Shown here piece after piece: positions 5,858 through 12,058 of a stretch of DNA of 12,058 bases. Location of the stretch: the NCBI GenBank assembly GCA_903876465.1, contig CAIRAF010000080.1:1-12058 (forward strand). Direction: 5' to 3'. The notes below the pieces were generated by a model. It was not told the origin of the DNA and ran no database searches. It saw only the letters and a list, made by a program, of their open reading frames with translations. Position 1 is the stretch's first letter. Each line of letters begins with the position of its first letter. Both the position numbers and the translations under genes were made by a program. The DNA is from an uncultured bacterium (lineage in GTDB: Bacteria; Patescibacteriota; Minisyncoccia; Phycocordibacterales; PALSA-1337).

Positions 5858-7531
5858 ATGACTATTCAATTTGATGAAGACAAGCAAAAACAGCGCCTCG
5901 ACTCTCTCCACCATCAAGAAGAAGAGGATCTTGTCCAGATACTATCTGCTAAATATGGCATCGAGTATGTAAATCTTGTAAATACACCAGTCAATACTGA
6001 CGCCCTACGTCTTATCGATGAAAAAACAGCTCGAGAGTCCTTGGTTGCCGCCTATGCTCTAGTCAATAAAAAAGTTAAAGTCGCTGCACGCAATCCAACG
6101 GATCAAAAAATTGCCGACATTGTTGCCACCCTGACCACCAAAGGCTACCAGCCTGAAATGTATATTACTTCTACCCAAGGTCTTGAAAAAGCTTGGAAGA
6201 TGTATAAAGATCTGTCTTTTGCTTATGAAAGCAGAGCCGGCTCTCTTGAAATATCTAGTGACGAAATATCTGCCATCATCAATGAAGCAAAAAGTTTGCC
6301 GACTGTTATTTCCATTCTCGAGAATACGATGTCAGCCAAGAAAAGTTATCGTGTGTCACGCATTCTAGAAACCATAGTCGCTGGAGCTCTCGCCACCAAT
6401 GCTTCTGATATACACCTCGAACCAGAGGAAGGTTATGTCTTACTTCGATATCGTCTTGACGGTGTTCTACAAGAACTCATGCGCATAGATAATGAGACTT
6501 ATGCCCTTATCTTGTCTCGCATCAAACTTATTTCAGGAATGAAACTCAATATCAAGAAAGACTCACAGGATGGCCGTTTCAGTATTCGACTTTCTGAAGG
6601 AGATATTGAAGTCCGTGTCTCAATATTGCCAGGAGCTTACAATGAATCCATCGTTATGCGTCTTCTTGATCCAAAATCTATCCGTGTTTCCCTCGATGAT
6701 ATGGGTATCAATCCAAAACTACTCAGTGTGCTGAATGAAGAAATCAATCGTCCTGACGGTATGATACTCACAACTGGCCCAACAGGTTCTGGTAAAACAA
6801 CAACACTCTATGCATTTCTTCAGAAAGTTCATAATCCTGGAGTAAAAATAATTACTCTAGAAGACCCTATCGAATATCACATGCCTGGTATCGTACAGAC
6901 TCAAGTGAATGAAAAGGGTTATACATTCTCTGAAGGTTTGCGCGCAGCAGTTCGCCAAGACCCAGACATTATCATGGTCGGTGAAATCCGTGATGGTGAC
7001 ACTGCCAACATTGCTATCAACTCAGCATTGACCGGTCACCTTGTTTTCTCAACGCTTCACACCAATGATGCTGCCGGCACATTCCCTCGTCTGATCGACC
7101 TTGGTGCCAATCCAACCATCATCCCTTCTGCTCTCCGTGTATCGATGGCACAACGCCTTGTTCGTCGTCTCTGTAAGGAATGTAAAAAAGAAGTTGTCCT
7201 CGAAGGACAAAATCAAAATGAAATCGAAACAACTGTGAATGGTATAGAAGATAAATCAGCTATTCCTGCCGATCGTTCAAAAATGTGGACGCCTGTTGGA
7301 TGCGAAAAATGTAACCATACAGGCTATAAAGGCCGTATAGGTATATATGAAGCAATTTTGATGAATAAAACAGTTGAAGAAGCTGTGCAAAGAAGCTCTA
7401 GTGATCGTGAAATCTGGGATGCGGCAAAGGGTCAAGGAATTTTGACTATGAAACAAGATGGTGTGCTCAAGGTTTTGGCTGGTATTACTTCCCTAGAAGA
7501 ACTAGAACGTGTCATTACTTTGACTGACTAA
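5858..7531 (+). CDS. pilB: Type IV pilus assembly ATPase PilB (GspE/PulE family)
   Basis: 557 residues. This secretion ATPase powers pilus extension from the cytoplasmic face of the inner membrane. Residues about 20-120 resemble a degenerate MshEN/GspE N-terminal domain. The N2 domain has ASDIHLEP (182-189) and the DGR loop (238-240). The motor domain has Walker A GPTGSGKT (307-314), the Asp box TLEDPIEY (333-340), Walker B IIMVGEIRD (371-379), and the His box STLHTNDA (398-405). Two CxxC pairs (439/442 and 482/485) form the zinc site typical of PilB and GspE and absent from PilT. The Cys pairs therefore favour an assembly ATPase over a retraction ATPase. No other pilus genes are adjacent. 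A terminator follows 16 bases after the stop. Confidence 0.95.
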   Translation: MTIQFDEDKQKQRLDSLHHQEEEDLVQILSAKYGIEYVNLVNTPVNTDALRLIDEKTARESLVAAYALVNKKVKVAARNPTDQKIADIVATLTTKGYQPEMYITSTQGLEKAWKMYKDLSFAYESRAGSLEISSDEISAIINEAKSLPTVISILENTMSAKKSYRVSRILETIVAGALATNASDIHLEPEEGYVLLRYRLDGVLQELMRIDNETYALILSRIKLISGMKLNIKKDSQDGRFSIRLSEGDIEVRVSILPGAYNESIVMRLLDPKSIRVSLDDMGINPKLLSVLNEEINRPDGMILTTGPTGSGKTTTLYAFLQKVHNPGVKIITLEDPIEYHMPGIVQTQVNEKGYTFSEGLRAAVRQDPDIIMVGEIRDGDTANIAINSALTGHLVFSTLHTNDAAGTFPRLIDLGANPTIIPSALRVSMAQRLVRRLCKECKKEVVLEGQNQNEIETTVNGIEDKSAIPADRSKMWTPVGCEKCNHTGYKGRIGIYEAILMNKTVEEAVQRSSSDREIWDAAKGQGILTMKQDGVLKVLAGITSLEELERVITLTD

Positions 7532-7540
7532 AGTAGACAA

Positions 7541-7574
7541 CAAAAAAACCTCTTTATAAAGGAGGTCTTTTTGT
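7541..7574. terminator. Bidirectional intrinsic terminator between pilB and the 6S-like RNA
   Basis: An imperfect hairpin (7548-7566, ACCTC ... GAGGT) is flanked by seven A (7542-7548) and a T run (7568-7572). On the plus strand it would end the pilB transcript. On the minus strand the stem is followed directly by seven T, an even better fit, and could end the transcript carrying the 6S-like RNA. Confidence 0.8.
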
Positions 7575-7660
7575 TAAAACAGACAAAAATAAGCGCTGTC
7601 AATTGCTTTTTTCCTGTGCATAGCGCTAGGATAGAAAAAGCCCCGAGAACGTTCAAATCA

Positions 7661-7832
7661 AATATCGAACACAGAATTCTCTAAGCAAAATCTTGTCTCG
7701 TGATGAGTCAAGCGAGGTAGAGTCCCGAGGATAATTTCAGTACGCGAGGCCGAAGCCTCACAACCAACATGTCCTTAGCACTATACCCAAACCTGGGAAG
7801 GCCATTGCTTAGAGAATTATGGGTTCGAATGG
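7661..7832 (-). ncRNA. ssrS: 6S-like RNA (candidate ssrS)
   Basis: The gap between pilB and ruvB folds into one long rod on the minus strand. The closing stem pairs 7827-7805 with 7688-7666: a perfect 14-bp core plus CGAAC/GTTCG and one 2-bp step. An open region follows: 16 bases on the 5' side (7804-7789), and on the 3' side a small hairpin (7712-7692, CTTG-a-CTC / GAG-a-CAAG). A middle stem pairs 7788-7772 with 7731-7715 (14 pairs, three single mismatches). After a second internal loop, an apical stem (7761-7755 / 7750-7744) is capped by a UUCG tetraloop. A closing stem, a central bubble with a hairpin on its 3' side, and an interrupted apical stem are the hallmarks of 6S RNA, which binds sigma-70 RNA polymerase. 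G-U pairs and the UUCG loop favour the minus strand. The 6S name is inferred from shape alone; ends are approximate. Confidence 0.6.
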
Positions 7833-7882
7833 ATAATCATACCGTTACGGCCTGTCCAAACGATTATTTCAATAACACCATA

Positions 7883-7911
7883 AGACTAGCATATAACTAT
7901 TTAAATGTCAA
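7883..7911 (-). promoter_or_regulatory. Predicted promoter of the 6S-like RNA
   Basis: On the minus strand an exact TTGACA (7911-7906), a 17-base spacer ending in TGC (extended -10), and TAGTCT (7888-7883) suggest a start near 7876, some 45 bases before the folded core. The -10 hexamer itself is weak. The -35 box lies on the first codons of ruvB. Confidence 0.45.
7892..7897 (+). promoter_or_regulatory. Possible -10 box of ruvB (TATAAC)
   Basis: TATAAC ends 7 bases before the ruvB ATG, which predicts a leaderless mRNA. There is no strong -35 box. It lies between the -10 and -35 boxes of the predicted minus-strand promoter. Confidence 0.4.
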
Positions 7912-8915
7912 GTACCTCTCAAAACAACGTGCCAGACGAGAAAGAAGTAGGTTTTCTCGACCAAACCCTTCGACCTTCACGATGGGATGATTACATTGGT
8001 CAAAAGAACATTAAAGATAATCTTCATATTCTTCTAACGGCGGCAAAAGAGCGTGCTCACCCTCCAGAACACATTCTTTTCTATGGACCTCCAGGACTTG
8101 GCAAGACAACACTCGCACATTTGATCGCAAAAGAAAGTGGTGCACAAATGAAAGTTACATCTGGGCCTGCGATACTAAAGGTGGGTGATCTTGCTTCAGT
8201 TCTGACAAATCTGTCAGCTGGAGACATCCTTTTTATTGACGAAATACATAGACTCAACAAAGCAATCGAGGAAGTCCTCTACCCTGCTATGGAATCCGGG
8301 GTTCTCGATATTATCATAGGCAAAGGACCATCTGCAAGGACCATACAACTCGATTTGCCCGCCTTCACCTTGATAGCCGCAACTACAAGAATCGCCATGA
8401 TTTCTAGCCCTCTACGTAGCCGTTTCTCTGGAGGAGTTTTCAAGCTTGAATTTTATTCTAATGAAGAGATTGGTGAGATAGTGAAGAGATCTGCGAAGAT
8501 TTTAGATATTAAGATTCACGATGACGCTGTTAAGGAAATTGCCGTTCGTTCACGATTTACACCTCGTACTGCTAATTATCACTTAAAGAGATGTCGTGAC
8601 TTTGCCCAAATTCACAAGACTGACCTCAATCGTGAGACTGTTGAGAAAGCTTTAACTATGCTTGGTGTTGATATACTTGGACTCACCGCTGCCGACCGTG
8701 AGATTCTAAAAGTCATTATTAATAAATTTGGAGGAGGACCAGTTGGTCTAAATACTATTGCTGCAGCCCTCTCTGAAGAGCAGGCTACTATAGAAGAAGT
8801 GTACGAACCATATTTGATACAGCTCGGTTTGCTTGAGCGAACGCCCAAAGGACGTATAGCTACTGATAAAGCTTACGAGCACCTAGGGGTTAAAGGTGCA
8901 GCGAAGTTGTTATAA
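7905..8915 (+). CDS. ruvB: Holliday junction branch migration helicase RuvB
   Basis: 336 residues, the normal family length. RuvB is the hexameric AAA+ motor that, with RuvA, drives branch migration of Holliday junctions before RuvC cuts them. Visible features are the N-terminal LRPSRWDDYIGQ (22-33), Walker A GPPGLGKT (61-68), Walker B LFIDEIHRL (109-117), sensor 1 AATTR (158-162), the arginine finger in SPLRSRF (168-174), and the C-terminal winged helix GGGPVGLNTIAAAL ... LERTPKGR (276-317). The RF-SGGVFKLEFY step looks one residue longer than usual. The ATG at 7905 gives the expected N-terminus. yebC follows 27 bases later. ruvC lies 0.8 kb downstream, and ruvA is not in the window. Confidence 0.98.
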   Translation: MSSTSQNNVPDEKEVGFLDQTLRPSRWDDYIGQKNIKDNLHILLTAAKERAHPPEHILFYGPPGLGKTTLAHLIAKESGAQMKVTSGPAILKVGDLASVLTNLSAGDILFIDEIHRLNKAIEEVLYPAMESGVLDIIIGKGPSARTIQLDLPAFTLIAATTRIAMISSPLRSRFSGGVFKLEFYSNEEIGEIVKRSAKILDIKIHDDAVKEIAVRSRFTPRTANYHLKRCRDFAQIHKTDLNRETVEKALTMLGVDILGLTAADREILKVIINKFGGGPVGLNTIAAALSEEQATIEEVYEPYLIQLGLLERTPKGRIATDKAYEHLGVKGAAKLL

Positions 8916-8931
8916 TTATTATTAATATAAA
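8908..8931 (+). promoter_or_regulatory. Possible yebC promoter elements overlapping the ruvB stop
   Basis: TGTTATAAT (8908-8916) is an extended -10 match that contains the ruvB stop codon. A second box, TATAAA (8926-8931), ends 11 bases before the yebC ATG. Either could start a short-leader yebC mRNA, but read-through from ruvB is just as likely and the region is very AT-rich. Confidence 0.3.
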
Positions 8932-8942
8932 ATTCCACTACC

Positions 8943-9473
8943 ATGTCAGGTCACAACAAATTCTCAAAGATCAAACACATAAAAGCCAAGAATGACGCTC
9001 AAAAGAGTAAGAATTTTGGCAAACTGGTTCGTCTTATCACAGTTGAAGCCAAGAAAGCTCATGGTATCCTCACTTCCCCAGGACTTTCAGCAGCTATTGA
9101 AAAAGCTCGTGGCGAAAATATGCCTAACGATACTATTGATCGTGCAGTTAAAAAGGCTACAACAGACAATAGTGCCGATATGGAATCAATAATTTATGAG
9201 ACATATGGTCCTGGTGGTATCGCAATTCTAGTTGAGGCGCTTACAGATAATAGAAATAAGGCTGCTCAAGAAATTAAGCACATCCTTTCACTTCACGGTT
9301 TTGAACTCGCTTCCCCAGGAAGTGCTTCGTGGGCATTCAAAAAGGAGGCTGGTAAGTGGACCGCAACAACTACCATGCCACTTGAAGATGCTGATATTGA
9401 GTTACTTACTACTCTTGTTGAACAATTGGAGGAAAATGATGAGGTGCAGGAGGTATTTACGAATGCGGAGTAG
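8943..9473 (+). CDS. yebC: Short YebC/TACO1-family protein
   Basis: 176 residues, against about 240-250 for typical members. Family members were long annotated as transcriptional regulators (PmpR); some YebC and TACO1 proteins are now known to help ribosomes through proline-rich stretches. The N-terminus MSGHNKFSKIKHIKAKNDAQKSKNF and ENMPNDTIDRAVKKA (58-72), YETYGPGGIAILVEALTDNRNKA (85-107) and the GSASWAF step (126-132) match the family. After residue 132 the protein passes almost directly to the final strand and helix (ELLTTLVEQLEENDEVQEVFTN, 153-174), so roughly 65 residues of the third domain are missing without loss of frame. The end is therefore native, not a truncation. It follows ruvB on the same strand; ruv genes and yebC are neighbours in many bacteria. 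Confidence 0.93.
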   Translation: MSGHNKFSKIKHIKAKNDAQKSKNFGKLVRLITVEAKKAHGILTSPGLSAAIEKARGENMPNDTIDRAVKKATTDNSADMESIIYETYGPGGIAILVEALTDNRNKAAQEIKHILSLHGFELASPGSASWAFKKEAGKWTATTTMPLEDADIELLTTLVEQLEENDEVQEVFTNAE

Positions 9474-9480
9474 TTGGTCA

Positions 9481-9507
9481 AATAAAAAAGCGGTTGATGA
9501 GACCGCT
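9481..9507 (-). terminator. Minus-strand intrinsic terminator between yebC and ruvC
   Basis: On the minus strand AGCGGT (9507-9502) and ACCGCT (9494-9489) form a perfect 6-bp stem around a 7-base loop, followed by TTTTTTATT. On the plus strand no T run follows, so it is poor for yebC. It implies a minus-strand transcript coming from 9508-9721, where I see no protein gene. Confidence 0.65.
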
Positions 9508-9650
9508 GTTAGAGATTGTTGTGGCACATCTCCTAGTGCACGGATACCAATCAATGAGACCACCTCAAAAACAGATTGGTAACTACACGTGGCAGGATCA
9601 GGAAGCACCGGACCTACCCTCAATTATTCACTGATGTTGTAAACAACAGC
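9484..9650 (-). ncRNA. Candidate structured small RNA of unknown class
   Basis: The 248-base gap holds a run of hairpins. Read on the minus strand these are: TGTTG/CAACA (9648-9635); a stem of GGTAGG with CCTGCC plus an inner GG/CC-closed helix (9618-9591); an 8-bp perfect stem TACCAATC/GATTGGTA (9581-9545) with an inner TGAG/CTCA; GGAGAT/ATCTCT near 9514-9535; and then the terminator stem. Two stems contain G-U pairs only when read on this strand, and the T run after the last stem lies on this strand too. I find no SRP, tmRNA or RNase P signature and no clear promoter. The 5' end is a guess. It could instead be a long antisense trailer. Confidence 0.35.
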
Positions 9651-9695
9651 TCCTCAGCGCAGAGATATTTCATCAAAACCTCTACTTCTAAAGCC

Positions 9696-9704
9696 TGCTA
9701 TAAT
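9696..9704 (+). promoter_or_regulatory. Extended -10 promoter of ruvC
   Basis: TGCTATAAT, identical to the pilB element, ends 17 bases before the ruvC ATG. The leader should be about 10 bases and there is no clear -35 box. Confidence 0.6.
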
Positions 9705-9721
9705 AGTACATAACTAATCAC

Positions 9722-10222
9722 ATGAAGTCAAGTAACTCAATAAAAATCCTCGGCATTGATCCTGGCTATGACCGCCTCGGTATAGCCATAATAGAAAAGT
9801 CAGCAAAAAAGAAAGATGCTGTGATATTTTCTGAATGTCTCACTACTTCATCTAAAGATTCTATCTACAAACGTTTTAAATATATTGGTGATGAAATAAC
9901 TAAAATTATTGAAACTTATAAACCTGATGCTTTGGCTATTGAAACTCTATTCGTCAGTAATAACCAAAAGACAGCTATGCGCGTCTCTGAAGTGCGAGGA
10001 ATCATTATTTATCAAGCACTTAAAATTGATGTTCCTGTATTCGAATATGCCCCAATGGAAATTAAGATGGCCATAACAAGTGATGGTTCAAGTGATAAGT
10101 CTAGAATAATGAAGATGATTCCCCTTCTTGTTGACCTCTCGAAAATATCAAAAAAGGCTTTAGACGATGAATATGACGCGATTGCAGTTGCTCTCACCCA
10201 TTCAGCTCGCATAAGGATATAG
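9722..10222 (+). CDS. ruvC: Holliday junction resolvase RuvC
   Basis: 166 residues, normal length. RuvC is the dimeric RNase H-fold endonuclease that cuts Holliday junctions in concert with RuvAB. The four catalytic acids are recognisable: Asp13 in GIDPGYDRLG (11-20), Glu74 in AIETLF (72-77), and Asp149 and Asp152 in DDEYDAIAVALTH (148-160). The conserved NNQKTAMRVSEVRG helix (80-93) and MEIKMAITSDGSSDKSRIMKM (112-132) are present; in the latter, the family's usual Gly after the Thr is Ser. The start at 9722 gives the usual short lead before the first strand and sits behind its own extended -10 element. It is the second ruv gene in the window, separated from ruvB by yebC and a structured gap. 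Confidence 0.96.
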   Translation: MKSSNSIKILGIDPGYDRLGIAIIEKSAKKKDAVIFSECLTTSSKDSIYKRFKYIGDEITKIIETYKPDALAIETLFVSNNQKTAMRVSEVRGIIIYQALKIDVPVFEYAPMEIKMAITSDGSSDKSRIMKMIPLLVDLSKISKKALDDEYDAIAVALTHSARIRI

Positions 10223-10345
10223 AGATAAATTGTATTCAGAAAAGTTTTCCACAGTTGTAATAATTTGCAAAAATATAGCTGTTTTGCTACAAATGAGGAC
10301 ACGAAAGAAAAATACTCATTATATAAATCAAAAAACACAACGTGT

Positions 10346-10612
10346 ATGGCAAGTAAAAAAGAAATAAAATCAAAGAAAGTCGCAGTAAAGAAAACCGGTA
10401 AAACCGCGCCAAAAGCTGTGGTGCAAGATATTGAAGAAAAGGACGATGATAGAAAACCGTTAAAAATTGACGTGGCTGATATCCTACCAGAAGCTGACGA
10501 AAAAATTGAAGACGAATCTACAACACTGAATCTTGAGGATGAAGAATCTGAAGATGGTCCAAGCTTAGATGCTGAGGATCTCAACCCTTTCGGAGACAAA
10601 TGGGAAATATAA
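10346..10612 (+). CDS. Small bipolar (basic then acidic) protein, function unknown
   Basis: 88 residues. Residues 1-23 are lysine-rich (nine Lys). From about 27 onward the chain is strongly acidic, with runs such as EEKDDD and EDEESED. It ends in an aromatic-containing tail DLNPFGDKWEI (78-88), which may be the only structured or conserved part. There is no signal peptide, membrane segment or cysteine, so a cytoplasmic, mostly disordered protein is likely; a partner on nucleic acid or a basic protein is speculation. A TTG at 10265 in the same frame would extend it, but the ATG at 10346 starts the protein-like part. TATAAA (10322-10327) lies 18 bases before it. It sits between ruvC and the PBP gene on the same strand. 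Confidence 0.6.
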   Translation: MASKKEIKSKKVAVKKTGKTAPKAVVQDIEEKDDDRKPLKIDVADILPEADEKIEDESTTLNLEDEESEDGPSLDAEDLNPFGDKWEI

Positions 10613-10694
10613 ACAGTGCTATATTCGCTACGCTCATATATCGTCTGCGCTCTGATATCGTGTAAGCAAGCTTCCACATATCCTCGCTTGACGC

Positions 10695-10700
10695 TATAAT
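10695..10700 (+). promoter_or_regulatory. -10 box (TATAAT) of the PBP gene, leaderless type
   Basis: An exact TATAAT ends 8 bases before the GTG start at 10709, so transcription should begin within a base or two of the start codon. The -35 region (near 10672) is weak. A 5-bp inverted repeat, CAAGC/GCTTG (10667-10690), lies just upstream. Confidence 0.5.
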
Positions 10701-10708
10701 ATGCATCT

Positions 10709-12058
10709 GTGACTCATCGCCATTCTCCAAATAAGAAATACAAGAAACATATTCATAGAATAAAGGTCGTTCTAGCTGTTTCTTTTTCAGCACTATTTAT
10801 ATGTATTGGTCTCGGCGCTTTGTGGGTGGCTACCCTACACATGCCTGATCTCAATTCTTTTGAGACAAGAAAAGTTGTTGAATCAACAAAAATTTATGAC
10901 CGCACAGGCAATGTGCTTCTTTATGATACTGGAGCTAACACAAAACGAACCATCATCGATCTTGCCAACATTTCCCCATATATACAAAAAGGAACTATCG
11001 CTATTGAGGATTCAAATTTCTATAACAACATCGGTATAGAACCAACTTCTATAATTCGCGCAATGATTGCTGACGTGGCCACTGGGAATTTCAGTCAAGG
11101 AGCATCGACCATCACGCAGCAAGTCATAAAGAATGCACTACTAACTCAAGATAAAAATATATCCAGAAAACTTGAGGAGTGGATCTTGGCTGTAAAATTG
11201 ACTCGCATCATGACAAAGGACAAAATCCTTGAAGCTTATTTGAATGAATCACCTTATGGTGGAACTGTCTATGGTGTTGAGGAGGCAAGTCAAACATTCT
11301 TTGGTAAACCAGCAAAAGATGTAACTTTGGCAGAGGCAGCTTACATATCAGCTATACCCCAAGCTCCAACATATTATTCACCGTATGGAACACATACAAA
11401 AGACTTAGATGCTAGACAGAGACAAGTCCTTGGCCGTATGAAAGACCTCGGTATGATTACTGATGCTGAATATCAGGGCGCCCTCAAAGAAAAAGTGGTC
11501 TTCTTAGCCAAAAACTCCCAAAGTATTAGAGCGCCACACTTTGTTATGTTTGTGCTCGATTACTTAACTCAAAAATATGGTGAGGATGCTGTCACTGGTG
11601 GTGGTTTAAAAGTCATTACTTCCCTTGATTTTGATATGCAACAAAAAGCTGAGGACACTGTTGCACACTTTGCTTCAACTCTTCAAAATAATTTTAATGC
11701 AAGCAATACCGCTATAGTTGCAATAGATCCAAAAACTGGAGACATCTTAACCATGGTTGGTTCAAGAGATTATTTCGATAATTCTATTGACGGCAATTTC
11801 AATATTGCTCTTGCACAACGTCAGCCTGGATCAACATTCAAACCTTTTGTTTACGCAACTCTCTTCGAAAAAGGCTACACTCCTGACACCGTACTTTATG
11901 ATGTACCAATGGAATTCTCATCTGAATGTACACCAGATAGTAAACCAAAAAATTCAAATGCTTCGTCATCAGTTTGTTATTCACCTGTTGAATACGATAA
12001 TGTCTATCCAGGACCTACGACTATTAGAGATGCACTTCCACATTGGCTACAGAGCGAA
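10709..12058 (+). CDS. Class A penicillin-binding protein (transglycosylase/transpeptidase), partial
   Basis: 450 codons are visible; the 3' end is cut by the window. The GTG at 10709 is chosen because an in-frame TAA lies just upstream (10697-10699) and the resulting N-terminus is ideal: a basic tail (THRHSPNKKYKKHIHRIK), then a membrane anchor (about 20-43). The GT51 glycosyltransferase domain follows, with catalytic Glu100 in AIEDSNF, GASTITQQ (131-138), RKLEE (153-157) and KILEAYLNE (172-180). The His usual in the 'F-x-x-H-x-G' segment is Asn here (FYNNIG). The transpeptidase begins near 330, with the active-site SxxK at Ser375-Lys378 (QPGSTFKPF). Members polymerise and crosslink peptidoglycan outside the membrane. 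The SxN motif expected near the last codons reads W-L-Q (see findings). Confidence 0.94.
   Translation, partial: MTHRHSPNKKYKKHIHRIKVVLAVSFSALFICIGLGALWVATLHMPDLNSFETRKVVESTKIYDRTGNVLLYDTGANTKRTIIDLANISPYIQKGTIAIEDSNFYNNIGIEPTSIIRAMIADVATGNFSQGASTITQQVIKNALLTQDKNISRKLEEWILAVKLTRIMTKDKILEAYLNESPYGGTVYGVEEASQTFFGKPAKDVTLAEAAYISAIPQAPTYYSPYGTHTKDLDARQRQVLGRMKDLGMITDAEYQGALKEKVVFLAKNSQSIRAPHFVMFVLDYLTQKYGEDAVTGGGLKVITSLDFDMQQKAEDTVAHFASTLQNNFNASNTAIVAIDPKTGDILTMVGSRDYFDNSIDGNFNIALAQRQPGSTFKPFVYATLFEKGYTPDTVLYDVPMEFSSECTPDSKPKNSNASSSVCYSPVEYDNVYPGPTTIRDALPHWLQSE

Noticed and set aside
7689..7735. Possible hammerhead ribozyme (TGATGAG)
   Set aside because: The CUGAUGA and GAAA core elements are not both present, and the segment is accounted for by the hairpin and middle stem of the 6S-like rod.
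7661..7876. RNase P RNA or tmRNA in the pilB-ruvB gap
   Set aside because: No GAGGAAAGTCC or ACAGAA-type RNase P blocks in context, and no tRNA-like end or tag reading frame for tmRNA.
7769..7990. Plus-strand open frame of 73 codons upstream of and into ruvB
   Set aside because: It runs through the 6S-like fold and into ruvB in another frame, with no ribosome site or recognisable domain.
9591..9618. Possible SRP RNA (GGTCCGG on the minus strand)
   Set aside because: The universal SRP loop GGAAGG-AGCA is absent; only a short GC-rich match is shared.
9402..9623. Minus-strand open frame of 73 codons over the yebC end and the yebC-ruvC gap
   Set aside because: It overlaps yebC out of frame, crosses the hairpin region and the terminator, and has no protein-like pattern; the hairpins explain the gap better.
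10245..10253. DnaA-box-like TTTTCCACA after ruvC
   Set aside because: A single copy with one mismatch, no cluster and no dnaA or dnaN nearby; not evidence of an origin.
10581..10793. Minus-strand open frame of 70 codons opposite the PBP start
   Set aside because: It overlaps the clear N-terminus and membrane anchor of the PBP and has no features of its own.

Overview
The window looks like a chromosomal piece of a Patescibacteria (CPR) bacterium, most likely Parcubacteria. The main genes are housekeeping and cell-surface genes, packed tightly with short gaps. Several proteins are clearly shorter than the usual family members (PolA, the HolA-like delta subunit, YebC). Bases are AT-rich, the standard genetic code fits, and there are no rRNA, tRNA, CRISPR or IS genes. 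The taxonomic call is inference from gene content; no marker gene settles it.

Layout. 1-1598 (+): tail of an unidentified gene, a membrane-anchored polysaccharide deacetylase, and a small exported four-cysteine protein. 1600-5151 (-): a compact operon tsaE-polA-holA, with a TsaE/PolA stop-start overlap and an intrinsic terminator that lies inside the small cysteine-protein gene on the other strand. 5203-5795 (-): a self-contained unit encoding a putative lipoprotein. It is richer in GC than its surroundings and has a consensus promoter, an overlapping dyad and its own terminator. 5833-7574 (+): pilB, the type IV pilus assembly ATPase, with an extended -10 promoter and a terminator that can work in both directions. 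7575-7904: no protein gene, but on the minus strand a long rod-shaped RNA with the architecture of 6S RNA. 7905-9473 (+): ruvB and a minimal yebC. 9474-9721: no protein gene; a run of hairpins and a minus-strand terminator suggest a second small RNA. 9722-12058 (+): ruvC, a small charged protein of unknown function, and a class A penicillin-binding protein that starts at GTG and runs off the window.

How the parts fit. RuvB (branch-migration motor) and RuvC (Holliday junction resolvase) act together in recombination, with RuvA not in this window. PolA and the delta subunit serve replication and repair, and TsaE supports tRNA t6A modification. The deacetylase and class A PBP point to cell-wall metabolism, and PilB to type IV pili, which many Patescibacteria use for host contact and DNA uptake. 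The most notable signals are the 6S-like RNA whose predicted promoter overlaps that of ruvB, a recurrent placement of -10 boxes only 6-8 bases before start codons (possible leaderless mRNAs), and the operon terminator buried in an opposing gene.
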